Assembly: GCF_040359615.1 (NCBI RefSeq)
Contig: NZ_CP132942.1
Coordinates: 1,736,001 to 1,800,000, forward strand
DNA: 64,000 nt
Reading direction: 5' to 3'
DNA from: Tunturibacter psychrotolerans
GTDB lineage: Bacteria > Acidobacteriota > Terriglobia > Terriglobales > Acidobacteriaceae
Part shown: positions 43,847 to 52,068 of the stretch, piece by piece
Position numbering within the stretch: position 1 is the stretch's first letter
Layout: every line of letters begins with the position of its first letter
The notes under the pieces: model-generated
Database searches by the model: none
Seen by the model: only the letters and a program-made list of their open reading frames with translations
What the model was told of the DNA's origin: nothing
Translations under genes and position numbers: made by a program

Positions 43847-45388
43847 GTGGCTTCAGATTCCAGTACTGCCAAGCAGACGGAAGAAGATGTAGCGCCTAAA
43901 GGCTTCCTCGCCCATTTGTTCTCGTTCATCAAGAACGCCGCGGCTTTGTCTGCTGTTGTTGTTGCGGTTGGGGCAATAGTCCTGTGGGGAGTGGCGTATT
44001 GGGAGAAGCAGCGAGATCCCAGGCCGATGATTGTGGTGCAGCCATTCGAAGAGGCGTCTGACATCGCGAAGAAATGCGGGATGACCGGAAAGAACGCCGA
44101 GGATATCTTTGTCGATCAACTCAACGATCTTGTAACGGCGGCTGCGCACTTTCATGGCAATGTGAATACCAATCAGAATGCTCTTGGTCTATTGGCGCAG
44201 CGGCCCAGAATTCCGGTGGAGACTGCATATGGGATCACTGTGCATGGGATCTCGGTTGATGATGTTTTAAAGCTGTATGACCGCGTTCGCTATGAGCAGT
44301 GGATTATTACTGGCGATGTTCTGGGTGAAAACGACGTATGCGACGTGCGCGTCCGGTTGACCACCGCTACGAGTAGCAGTGGATGGAATATTCCGGTACC
44401 TAAAGGGAAATCTCTTTCGGAAACGATACAAGTGGCCACGTTCAAGCTGATCACTTCTGCCGATCCGGAGTTGGCCGGCAGGGCGTTGCTGCAGGAGATT
44501 CAGGAACAGATGGCGGGCAGTATTGATTCGAAAGCTTCCGACGCGGCTGCGGAAGAAGCATTTAAAGAGTGGCTCAACTCGCGGCCGCAGGACATGGCTC
44601 CCTACTTTTATCTAATGACGACGTTCATCTACGAGAACAAACCTAGTCAGGCATCCGAGGTATTCGGGTGGGTTCAAGAAGGGGATGCGGTTTCCAAGAG
44701 AGTAAAGGAGGAAGAACAGAAGATCTGGCGAGGGACGCCGCTAACGAAAGAAGCCAGGAGGTCTCCAGGGCCAGCAAGTTCGATGGAAGACAATCTGCAA
44801 TCGGTTGAGGCTGCGGCGAAGGTCGTCGAGAACACTTCGACCAACGAACTGATCGCAATCAAAAGCCAGTTGGATCGCCTCAGACCAAAGTATCCGATGG
44901 ATACGAAGTACATCATCAATAGTGCAGTCGCAAGTTCCAAGATCGCCGATAATATTGAAACTTCCACGTCCGGCAAGGTCTTGACTCCGGACGAATTACA
45001 GACGGTGTCGCGAAGGAGAGATGAATGCATTCAACTCCTGCTGGACGCGATAGAGATAGATCCGAGTAATCCTGGCGTTCATCGAAGTCTCGGAAACGAA
45101 TTGGTCAAGCTGGCCATCACGCGCGGACAGGCAGTGCCGGCCGAGGCGATCGATGAGTACAAATTTGCACTACACCTGAGGCCTTCGTTCAAAGACGCGT
45201 ACGATCGTCTTCAATTGCTGCTCAAATCCCCAGAATCAGATCAAATCACTGAGACGATTTCACTTCTGCTCCCTGCTGTCTTGGAGTCGCCCCCATCTCC
45301 TTCGGGCGCGAAAACCAAGATGGTTGGAAGGGTGTCCAAGAACCCGAAGGTGACCTCCGAGGATATATCTGGTTCCAAACCTCACTGA
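43847..45388 (+). CDS. Single-pass membrane protein with C-terminal helical-repeat region, unknown function
   Basis: The 513-residue protein starts at a GTG (AAGGTG just upstream). A short acidic cytoplasmic N-terminus is followed by one membrane helix (AAALSAVVVAVGAIVLWGVA, residues about 32-51) and YWEKQRDPRPMIVVQPFEEA. The outer part has an alpha/beta region, a long polar helical region and TPR-like helices near the end (LLLDAIEIDPSNPGVHRSLG and EYKFALHLRPSFKDAYDRLQ). It resembles anchored scaffold proteins, but no family is recognised. Neighbours give no clear functional hint. Confidence 0.75.
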   Translation: MASDSSTAKQTEEDVAPKGFLAHLFSFIKNAAALSAVVVAVGAIVLWGVAYWEKQRDPRPMIVVQPFEEASDIAKKCGMTGKNAEDIFVDQLNDLVTAAAHFHGNVNTNQNALGLLAQRPRIPVETAYGITVHGISVDDVLKLYDRVRYEQWIITGDVLGENDVCDVRVRLTTATSSSGWNIPVPKGKSLSETIQVATFKLITSADPELAGRALLQEIQEQMAGSIDSKASDAAAEEAFKEWLNSRPQDMAPYFYLMTTFIYENKPSQASEVFGWVQEGDAVSKRVKEEEQKIWRGTPLTKEARRSPGPASSMEDNLQSVEAAAKVVENTSTNELIAIKSQLDRLRPKYPMDTKYIINSAVASSKIADNIETSTSGKVLTPDELQTVSRRRDECIQLLLDAIEIDPSNPGVHRSLGNELVKLAITRGQAVPAEAIDEYKFALHLRPSFKDAYDRLQLLLKSPESDQITETISLLLPAVLESPPSPSGAKTKMVGRVSKNPKVTSEDISGSKPH

Positions 45389-45559
45389 GGCGATTTGTTC
45401 ATGAGTAGTAGAAGAGACCGAAAGCGCTTATAACATTCGACTTTCCTATTAGGAGCAACTGAGGCTTAAGGTTTTGAGTACTAAAGTTTTTCCGCTGTAA
45501 ACAGGAAATACGGCATCCTAATCTTGCACGGGCCCCTGATTCCTTTCTGGAGAGAGATC

Positions 45560-45754
45560 ATGTCCTCTGCCTTGTATGCCGTCGCATATCTATTGCTGAT
45601 CGCTGGTGTCTCCTACCTCGCATATCTGAGTCATATTCCTGAGGCCTACATTATTGCAATCGCCATGATCATGTTGGGGATTGCCGTGGTGAGTGGGATG
45701 GAGAGCGCACGGCAGAGGAACTCCCAGTATCGACGCAGGCAGAATTTGTTCTAG
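45560..45754 (+). CDS. Small membrane protein (64 residues)
   Basis: From the ATG at 45560 with GGAGAGAG upstream (45549-45556) the product is MSSALYAVAYLLLIAGVSYL, then AYLSHIPEAYIIAIAMIMLG, IAVVSG and a basic tail ending RRRQNLF. Two membrane helices with a short loop and a positively charged C-terminus are clear. Function is unknown. It sits 45 bp before guaA. Confidence 0.72.
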   Translation: MSSALYAVAYLLLIAGVSYLAYLSHIPEAYIIAIAMIMLGIAVVSGMESARQRNSQYRRRQNLF

Positions 45755-45799
45755 ATCTGTAGTCGGAAGGACTTTTGTTGGCGCATTTACACTAGGTAG

Positions 45800-47371
45800 G
45801 TGGATACCTCAACGATTGTCATTCTGGATTTTGGGTCGCAGTATACGCAGCTGATTGCGCGGCGTATTCGTGAGTTCAATGTTTTTTCGGTTGTGCTGCC
45901 TTGCACGGTTCCCATAGAGCAGGTGAAAAAGCTGAACCCGAAGGGTGTGATTCTTTCGGGCGGGCCGTGCTCTGTCTATGACGCCGACGCTCCGGATGCG
46001 GATGTGGGTTTGTTGGCGATGGGCGTGCCGGTGCTGGGAATCTGCTATGGGCTGCAGTTCATCGTGCACCATCTGGGTGGAAAAGTGGTGGGGGCGGCGG
46101 CGCGCGAGTACGGGCATGCAGAGGTGACGGTAGTGGCGGAGACGCCGCTGTTTCGTGGATTACCGGGATCGCTCGATGTCTGGATGTCGCATGGGGACGA
46201 GGCGGAAGAGCTGCCCGTGGGATTTCATCTAACGGCGAAGACTTCGAATGCCGTAGCGGGAATTGCGGATGAGGAGAGAGGGATCTGGGCGGTGCAGTTT
46301 CACCCTGAGGTCGCGCATACGCGGCAGGGAATGGAGCTGCTGAAGAACTTCTGTCTGGATATCTGCGGGGCGAAGCAGGATTGGACGCCGGAGCACTTTA
46401 TTCAATCGACGGTGGAGCGAGTGCGCGAGCAGGTTGGGACTGGACATGCCATCTGCGGTTTAAGCGGCGGTGTGGATTCGAGCGTGGCTGCGGTGTTGGT
46501 TGCGCGGGCGATTGGAGATCGACTGACTTGCATCTTTGTGGACAACGGCGTGCTGCGGAAGGATGAGTTTCAGAAGGTCCAGACGACGATGCGGGAGCAG
46601 CTTGGGCTGAATGTAGTGGCTGTGGATTCTTCGCAGCGGTTTCTCGAGAAATTGGCTGGTGTGACTGATCCGGAGCAGAAGCGGAAGGTGATTGGGAACG
46701 AGTTTATTGCTGTGTTCGATGATGAGGCGAAGAAGATCTTCGAGGCCCAGAAAGATAGCCAGCCGAGTGCTGCCGAAGAGATTGCCTGGTTGGTGCAGGG
46801 GACGCTTTATCCGGATGTGATCGAGTCGTCGAGTGTGCATGGACCTAGCCATACGATCAAGAGCCATCACAACGTGGGCGGGCTGCCAGCGAATATGAAG
46901 CTGAAATTGATTGAGCCGTTGCGGGATCTGTTCAAAGATGAGGTGCGGCGGATTGGACGGGATCTTGGGATGCCGGACGACATTATTGAGCGGCAGCCGT
47001 TTCCCGGGCCGGGACTTGCGGTGAGGATTCTGGGTGAAGTGACGGCGGAGCGTGTTGCGATTCTGCAGGAGGCCGATCAGATCGTGGTGGATGAGATCAA
47101 GAAGGCTGGACTTTATCGGAAGGTTTGGCAGAGCTTTGCGGTGTTGCTGCCGGTGAAGAGCGTCGGGGTGATGGGCGATCAGCGGACGTATGCGAATACC
47201 TGTGCTGTGCGGGCGGTGGAGAGTGAGGATGGGATGACGGCGGATTGGGCTCCGCTGCCGTATGAGGTGCTGCGCACGATCTCGAGCAGAATTGTGAGCG
47301 AGGTGCGGGGGATCAACCGAGTGGTGTATGACATTACTTCGAAGCCGCCGGGGACCATTGAGTGGGAGTAG
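45800..47371 (+). CDS. guaA: GMP synthase (glutamine-hydrolysing)
   Basis: The 523-residue enzyme converts XMP to GMP using glutamine and ATP. It has the class I amidotransferase domain with nucleophile Cys in GICYGLQFIVHHLGG and His/Glu in VQFHPEVAHT. The ATP-pyrophosphatase P-loop LSGGVDSSVAAVLVARAI follows, then the dimerisation domain ending PPGTIEWE. The start is a GTG at 45800 with TAGGTAG upstream. Length is normal. A single copy of the hairpin-rich repeat lies directly after its stop codon. Confidence 0.98.
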   Translation: MDTSTIVILDFGSQYTQLIARRIREFNVFSVVLPCTVPIEQVKKLNPKGVILSGGPCSVYDADAPDADVGLLAMGVPVLGICYGLQFIVHHLGGKVVGAAAREYGHAEVTVVAETPLFRGLPGSLDVWMSHGDEAEELPVGFHLTAKTSNAVAGIADEERGIWAVQFHPEVAHTRQGMELLKNFCLDICGAKQDWTPEHFIQSTVERVREQVGTGHAICGLSGGVDSSVAAVLVARAIGDRLTCIFVDNGVLRKDEFQKVQTTMREQLGLNVVAVDSSQRFLEKLAGVTDPEQKRKVIGNEFIAVFDDEAKKIFEAQKDSQPSAAEEIAWLVQGTLYPDVIESSSVHGPSHTIKSHHNVGGLPANMKLKLIEPLRDLFKDEVRRIGRDLGMPDDIIERQPFPGPGLAVRILGEVTAERVAILQEADQIVVDEIKKAGLYRKVWQSFAVLLPVKSVGVMGDQRTYANTCAVRAVESEDGMTADWAPLPYEVLRTISSRIVSEVRGINRVVYDITSKPPGTIEWE

Positions 47372-47376
47372 AGGTG

Positions 47377-47424
47377 TCCTGCCGGACGGCCTCCTGCGCG
47401 GAGTGCGGTCACTTCGTGACTTGT
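47377..47424 (+). repeat. REP-like hairpin repeat, copy R1
   Basis: This 48-bp stretch starts TCCTGCCGGACG and ends GCGGTCACTTCGTGACTTGT. It agrees with R2 (51873-51921) at 43 of 49 aligned positions, with one gap. It contains the hairpin GTCAC-TTC-GTGAC. It lies between the convergent guaA and symporter genes, starting 5 bp after the guaA stop. Confidence 0.8.
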
Positions 47425-47432
47425 ATACCTTG

Positions 47433-48944
47433 CTAGCCTACGTAGGCTGCGGCGTCGGTGGTGTCGGCGCCGGAGTTGATCTTCATTGCGCGGAATAGAA
47501 GCGTCAGCACAGTGGAGACGGCCAGATTCAAGAGCAGCGCGGGAACGGCGGCGTACATGGGATACGTGCTTCCAAAGAGGTGCAAGGGATAGACCGAGCT
47601 TTTGAGGCCGAGCGCGACGGCCATTGCGGTGCCGCTGGACATGCCTGCGGCCCAGCCGATCAGAAGCGCCCACGGGTTGAACCATCGGGTGAAGACGCCA
47701 ACTACAACCGAGGGGAAGAGTTGACCCATCCAGATTCCTCCGAGCAGTTGCATCTCGATGGCGTAGGGCGCGGGGAGTTTGAGGACAAAAAGTAGGGCGC
47801 CGAATTTGACTACGAGAGAGACGACCTTGGCCATGCGGGACTCTTCTTCGGGGAGCATTTTGCGATTTATCAGCGCTCCGTAAAGGTTGCGGGTGAAGAG
47901 GTTTGAGGCGGCAATGGACATGATGGCTGCAGGTACGAGCGCGCCGATGGCGACTGCGGCGAGGCAGAAGCCGGCGAACCACTCCGGAAACATTTTGAGG
48001 AAGAGCAGCGGGACGGCCATGTTTGTGTCCTTGGTGACGACTCCTGCAGCGAGTGCGAGATAGCCGAGCAGGGCGATGAGTCCGAGGAGAAAGCTGTAGG
48101 CAGGCAGCATGGCGGCGTTGCGACGAACTACGTTGGCACTCTGCGCGCTGAGAACCGCTGTTGCTGTGTGCGGATAGAGCATGAGCGCTATGGCAGAACC
48201 GATGGCGAGGGTGGAGTAGCCGAGGAACTGTCCCTCTTTCAGATGAATCGTGGCGGTTGGGGTGTGGTGGGCCAGTAGTTGATTGGCGGTTTCGAAGACG
48301 TGCGCGTAGCCGCCGAGTTTATATGGGATGTAGATGAGTGCGACGAGCACCATGACGTAGAGCATTACGTCCTTGACGATGGCGATGACAGCCGGGGCGC
48401 GCAGGCCGCTTGAGTAAGTGTAGGCGGCAAGGATGACGAACGCGGCTGCGAGAGGCCACTCGCCGTGAATGCCCATGGCTCCGATGACGACGCGGATGCC
48501 GACGAGCTGGAGCGCGATGTAGGGCATCAGGGCGAGCACGCCTGTGAGTGCGATAGCGATGGTGAGCCAGCGGTTGCCGTAGCGGCCGGCGACGAAGTCC
48601 GCGAAGGTTATGTAACCGTGGCGGTGGCATACGGTCCAGAGGCGCGGCAGGACGAGCATCATGTAGGGGTACGCGATGACCGCGTAGGGCACGGCGAAGA
48701 AACCCATCGCACCGGCGCCGTAGAGCGCTGCGGGTACTGCGATGACGGTATAGGCGGTGTAGAGGTCGCCGCCGATGAGAAACCACGTGATCCAGGTACC
48801 GAAGCTGCGGCCTGCTAAGCCCCACTCTTCGAGTGAGCCCATGCCTGTCTTCGGTCTTCGCCATCGCGCGGCCCAGAATCCGGCGAGCGTTACGAACAAA
48901 AAGAAAAAACAGAAGACTACCAGTGCCGTCGTATGCAGTTGCAA
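47433..48944 (-). CDS. Sodium:solute symporter, MctP-like monocarboxylate permease
   Basis: The 503-residue membrane protein has about 13 hydrophobic segments and the SSS-family core. The N-terminal WGLAGRSFGTWITWFLIGGD, then LYTAYTVIAVPAALYGAGAM, and later RHGYITFADFVAGRYGNRWL closely follow the MctP branch that imports lactate, pyruvate and other monocarboxylates. The substrate is an inference. The start is a TTG at 48944 with GGGTGA upstream, since no ATG precedes the first helix. It converges on guaA. Confidence 0.9.
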   Translation of the reverse strand: MQLHTTALVVFCFFFLFVTLAGFWAARWRRPKTGMGSLEEWGLAGRSFGTWITWFLIGGDLYTAYTVIAVPAALYGAGAMGFFAVPYAVIAYPYMMLVLPRLWTVCHRHGYITFADFVAGRYGNRWLTIAIALTGVLALMPYIALQLVGIRVVIGAMGIHGEWPLAAAFVILAAYTYSSGLRAPAVIAIVKDVMLYVMVLVALIYIPYKLGGYAHVFETANQLLAHHTPTATIHLKEGQFLGYSTLAIGSAIALMLYPHTATAVLSAQSANVVRRNAAMLPAYSFLLGLIALLGYLALAAGVVTKDTNMAVPLLFLKMFPEWFAGFCLAAVAIGALVPAAIMSIAASNLFTRNLYGALINRKMLPEEESRMAKVVSLVVKFGALLFVLKLPAPYAIEMQLLGGIWMGQLFPSVVVGVFTRWFNPWALLIGWAAGMSSGTAMAVALGLKSSVYPLHLFGSTYPMYAAVPALLLNLAVSTVLTLLFRAMKINSGADTTDAAAYVG

Positions 48945-49047
48945 TCGTTCACCCAGCTCTAAAGATTTTCCGCACTCAAAGGTAGGAGCATCTTAGCGCA
49001 ACCGTGGATGGAAGTTCAGAGGTGACTGCGGATATGAGTTTGCGGGA

Positions 49048-49677
49048 TCAGCTGCGTCCGTTGTCGCTCCACTCGTAGACGACTACGCCGAGGTCGCTGA
49101 GGGTTTTGATGACGCTCTCTACGTTGCGACGAACTTCTGGGCGTGCGCTTACGGGAACTTCGTGTGCTTCTTCGACGGCAACGACGCGGCCATAGGGCCA
49201 GGAGTTCTCGGGGATTGCATTGAGCGCGGTGGGAAGGTCGGAGACGCGGACGTTCAGATCGCGACGGCGTGCGCCGATGGGCCGCAGCATTCCACCGACA
49301 CCGAGGTTGCTGGTGTTAGCGTCAGCGACAACGACGTGCAGGGTCGCCATTCCGCCTTGCACGGTGATGTATGGGTTCTCCCAGAGAGTGAGGCTCTTTA
49401 CGGCCATGTAGCGGGTCTTCGAGGGAGGGGGGATGAGCTCCATCTGCTGGCGGGCGAGGGCTGTCTCCTGTTGGTGCTCGGCGGCGAGCGCGTTGGCTTC
49501 AGCAACGTTGGGGATTGAGGGGATGGAGGGGCGAGAACAGCCAGCGAGGGCGAGCGAGAGTGCGAGAGCAGATAGAGGCAGGGAACAGCGAAGCAGCGAA
49601 TGGCTGAGGAACGAAGGTCGGGAGTGGCTTGATGAAAAATGTCTGGGCACGATCACCAGCATACCAAGCGATCGCAT
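49048..49677 (-). CDS. Lipoprotein of unknown function
   Basis: The 209-residue product has a lipobox, LALAGC, with Cys47 after a long leader (SLPLSALALSLALAGCSRPS). A start inside the leader (for example the GTG at 49650) would give a more usual signal peptide. The mature part contains a helical segment (AEANALAAEHQQETALARQQ), then a beta-rich region, YMAVKSLTLWENPYITVQGG and VVADANTSNLG. No family is recognised. Confidence 0.72.
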   Translation of the reverse strand: MRSLGMLVIVPRHFSSSHSRPSFLSHSLLRCSLPLSALALSLALAGCSRPSIPSIPNVAEANALAAEHQQETALARQQMELIPPPSKTRYMAVKSLTLWENPYITVQGGMATLHVVVADANTSNLGVGGMLRPIGARRRDLNVRVSDLPTALNAIPENSWPYGRVVAVEEAHEVPVSARPEVRRNVESVIKTLSDLGVVVYEWSDNGRS

Positions 49678-49725
49678 CGATCAAAAGGCCAAAATTGCCT
49701 GTAATTCCTCGCAAAGACCGTTGAT

Positions 49726-50508
49726 TTATCGTCCTGTCCAAACGGGAGTGCGTTTTTCCAGAAAGGCTTTGGTGCCCTCCAGCTTGTCGGCGGTGGCGTA
49801 GAGGCGGCCGAAGATCCTTGCTTCCATGCCGATGGCCTCTTCGAGGCTGATTTCGCTTCCGTCGCGTACCGCTTCGAGGCAGGCAGAAACGGCGAGTGGT
49901 GCCATGCTGACGATGGTTTTGGCCAAGACTTCGGCTCGTTCCATGAGCTTGTCGGCGGGGAGGACTTCGTCGACGAGGCCGATTCGCAGGGCCTCGGCGG
50001 CGTTGATCATGTCACCGGTGAGAAGGAGTTTGAGCGCTGCTGGCTGGCCGACGAGGCGGGGGAGGCGTTGGGTTCCGCCGTAGCCGGGGATGAGGCCGAG
50101 CTTTACCTCGGGCTGGCCGAGGCGTGCGGTTTCGCTGGCGAGGCGCATGGTGCAGGCCATGGCGAGTTCGCAGCCGCCGCCGAGGGCGAAGCCGTTGATG
50201 CAGGCGATGACGGGCTTTCCGCAGGTCTCGATGAGGCGAAAGACAGCCTGGCCGCGGCGGGCTTTGGCTTCGCCTGCCACGGGGTCAGTGCCGGCGAGTT
50301 CGTTGATGTCCGCCCCTGCGGCAAAAGCTTTTTCCCCGGAACCGGTGAGGAGGATGACCCGCACGACTGGGTCGGTCGCGAGCGCGGTGAAAGCCGCTTC
50401 GAGTTCGTTGAAGACCTGGGCGTTGAGGGCGTGGAGCACCTTGGGGCGGTTCAGAGTAACCCGCGCTATCTGATCCTTTACCTCGCACAACAGTGTTTCG
50501 TAGTTCAC
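49726..50508 (-). CDS. Enoyl-CoA hydratase/isomerase (crotonase family)
   Basis: The 260-residue protein has the crotonase oxyanion-hole segments AFAAGADINELAG and NGFALGGGCELAMACTMRLA. The catalytic glutamates are in the CELAMAC and QPEVKLGLIPGYGGTQRL regions, and the C-terminus EGTKAFLEKRTPVWTGR is typical of enoyl-CoA hydratase/3-hydroxybutyryl-CoA dehydratase. It likely hydrates short-chain enoyl-CoA. The GTG at 50508 was chosen for GAGGAGAGG upstream. It diverges from the lumazine synthase gene across 53 bp. Confidence 0.93.
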   Translation of the reverse strand: MNYETLLCEVKDQIARVTLNRPKVLHALNAQVFNELEAAFTALATDPVVRVILLTGSGEKAFAAGADINELAGTDPVAGEAKARRGQAVFRLIETCGKPVIACINGFALGGGCELAMACTMRLASETARLGQPEVKLGLIPGYGGTQRLPRLVGQPAALKLLLTGDMINAAEALRIGLVDEVLPADKLMERAEVLAKTIVSMAPLAVSACLEAVRDGSEISLEEAIGMEARIFGRLYATADKLEGTKAFLEKRTPVWTGR

Positions 50509-50561
50509 AGACCTCTCCTCGGGCAAGCTGGCACCGCACTCCAGACGATACAATCGAATCT

Positions 50562-51443
50562 ATGATTAAGGGAATTACGCACGTGAGCGCGATCGCCTCG
50601 GGGGCTGAGTTTGACCGTGTCGCCAGCCTGTTTTCTGCTCTTGGCTTCGAACAGGGCAAGGGCTGGCAGGATGCAGCAGGTCGCGGGAGCGCATTCCTCG
50701 CGCCAGTTGGGAACCTTGAGTTCGTCACTGGGAGGGCGCCTGCTGTACCGACGGTACTGATCGAGGTCACGCAGCTGGATCACGTTCGGTCGCTGGTGGA
50801 GAAGTGGCTGCTCACCAGCTATCGCAGCGAGGAGATCGCGGATATTCTGTCGGCTGCGGAGCTGACGCATTGGAATAGCAGGCTTTTCAGCGTGCAGATA
50901 AGTCCCGAACTGAGGATTGGATTCTGGCAGTCGGAGAATCCGCTTCATGACTTGCCAGAGGCGCTTGAGGGCGACTTGAGCGCCGCGAATATGCGCTTTG
51001 CCGTGGTGACGACGCGGTGGAATACGGTGATTACTGACCGATTGCTGCAGGGCTCGCTGGACGCGCTTCATCGCAGTGGTGCGGCCAAGGCGGACATTGA
51101 AGTTGTTCGGGTCCCGGGTGCGTGGGAGGTTCCGAATGCTGCGCGGACGCTGGCGGAGTCGAAGAAGTTCGATGCAATCATCACGCTTGGGTGCCTGCTT
51201 CGCGGCGAGACGGCGCATTACGAGGCGATCTACAACGAGGTGGCGCGAGGGATTGGCCAGTCGCAGCAGGAGACTGGGATTCCGCATGCATTCGGGGTGC
51301 TGACCTGCGAGACGCTGGAGCAGGCGTTGGATCGGGCTGGACTGAAGGCGGGGAATAAAGGGTTCGAAGCGGCGAGTGCGGCGATTGAGATGGTGTCGAT
51401 TCAGCGTAAGCTCGCGGCAAAGAACGGTGGGGGGAAAAAATAA
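50562..51443 (+). CDS. ribH: 6,7-dimethyl-8-ribityllumazine synthase with extra N-terminal glyoxalase-like domain
   Basis: The 293-residue protein is about twice the usual length of RibH. Residues about 137-293 are a complete lumazine synthase, the penultimate step of riboflavin synthesis, with RVPGAWEVPNAARTLAESKK, LGCLLRGETAHYEAIYNEVA (catalytic His) and GVLTCETLEQALDRAG. Residues 1-126 (MIKGITHVSAIASGAEFDRV, later VPTVLIEVTQLDHVRSLVEK) look like a single VOC/glyoxalase-type alpha-beta module. This assignment is by pattern only. The ATG at 50562 was chosen because the longer frame runs into the divergent gene. Its stop overlaps the nusB start. Confidence 0.9.
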   Translation: MIKGITHVSAIASGAEFDRVASLFSALGFEQGKGWQDAAGRGSAFLAPVGNLEFVTGRAPAVPTVLIEVTQLDHVRSLVEKWLLTSYRSEEIADILSAAELTHWNSRLFSVQISPELRIGFWQSENPLHDLPEALEGDLSAANMRFAVVTTRWNTVITDRLLQGSLDALHRSGAAKADIEVVRVPGAWEVPNAARTLAESKKFDAIITLGCLLRGETAHYEAIYNEVARGIGQSQQETGIPHAFGVLTCETLEQALDRAGLKAGNKGFEAASAAIEMVSIQRKLAAKNGGGKK

Positions 51444-51865
51444 TGGGCACCCGCCGGAAGTCGCGTGAACTTACGATGCAGATGTTGTTTCAGGGGGACC
51501 TGGGCAAGCAGCGGCCTGAACAGGTACAGAAGCTTTTCTGGGCTTCGGTGGAAGATGTGGACGCCGAGACGCGGGGCTTTGCCGAAGATCTCTATCGCAT
51601 CGCTACGACTCGCGATGAAGAGATCGACAACCTGATTGAGGCGCATGCACAGAACTGGCGCCTGGAGCGGATGCCGGTGGTTGACCGTAATCTGCTGCGT
51701 GCGGCGGTCGCCGAGATGCTGGGATTTCCCAATACGCCTGCTGCGATCATCATCAACGAGACGCTGGAGATTGGACGGCGGTTTGCAGCGCCTGAGTCGA
51801 TTCACTTCCTCAATGGCGTTCTGGATGCGATTGCGCGGGATGTGCTGAAAGCGCGGCTAGCCTGA
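51443..51865 (+). CDS. nusB: Transcription antitermination factor NusB
   Basis: The 140-residue all-helical RNA-binding protein pairs with ribosomal protein S10 in rRNA antitermination. Visible blocks are TRRKSRELTMQMLFQGDLG at the N-terminus, RMPVVDRNLLRAAVAEMLGF and NETLEIGRRFAAPESIHFLN, followed by GVLDAIARD. The start ATG shares its A with the ribH stop (TAATG), and the ribH-nusB order is widespread. The large inverted repeat begins 8 bp after its stop. Confidence 0.97.
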   Translation: MGTRRKSRELTMQMLFQGDLGKQRPEQVQKLFWASVEDVDAETRGFAEDLYRIATTRDEEIDNLIEAHAQNWRLERMPVVDRNLLRAAVAEMLGFPNTPAAIIINETLEIGRRFAAPESIHFLNGVLDAIARDVLKARLA

Positions 51866-51872
51866 TACGGTG

Positions 51873-52062
51873 TCCTGCCGGACGGGCGCCCTGCGCGGGC
51901 GGCGGTCACTTCGTGACTTGTGTCCCGGTCGTGGCTGGATGAACCGTTAGGTCCTCCCGTCGGTCGGCGCGGATCTTAGTTTGCGACCAACGGGAGCACC
52001 CTGCGCAGCAATTACGAGTCACGAAGTGACCGCTACCCGCGCAGGGCGCTCGTCCGGCAGGA
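51873..52062. repeat. 190-bp nested inverted repeat containing REP-like copies R2 (plus) and R3 (minus)
   Basis: The outer arms, 51873-51921 and 52014-52062 (reverse complement), match at 45 of 49 positions and belong to the same family as R1 at 47377-47424. Between them is a second stem-loop: GGTCCTCCCGT and GGTCG (51950-51966) pair with CGACC and ACGGGAGCACC (51984-52000), with one mismatch in each half. Each arm also holds the small hairpin GTCAC-TTC-GTGAC. The element fills the gap between convergent nusB and the lipoprotein gene (it ends 6 bp before the lipoprotein stop) and could terminate both transcripts. Confidence 0.85.
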
Positions 52063-52068
52063 TCAATT

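Noticed and set aside
45755..45799. Purine riboswitch upstream of guaA
   Set aside because: The gap is only 45 bp and lacks the conserved purine aptamer blocks.
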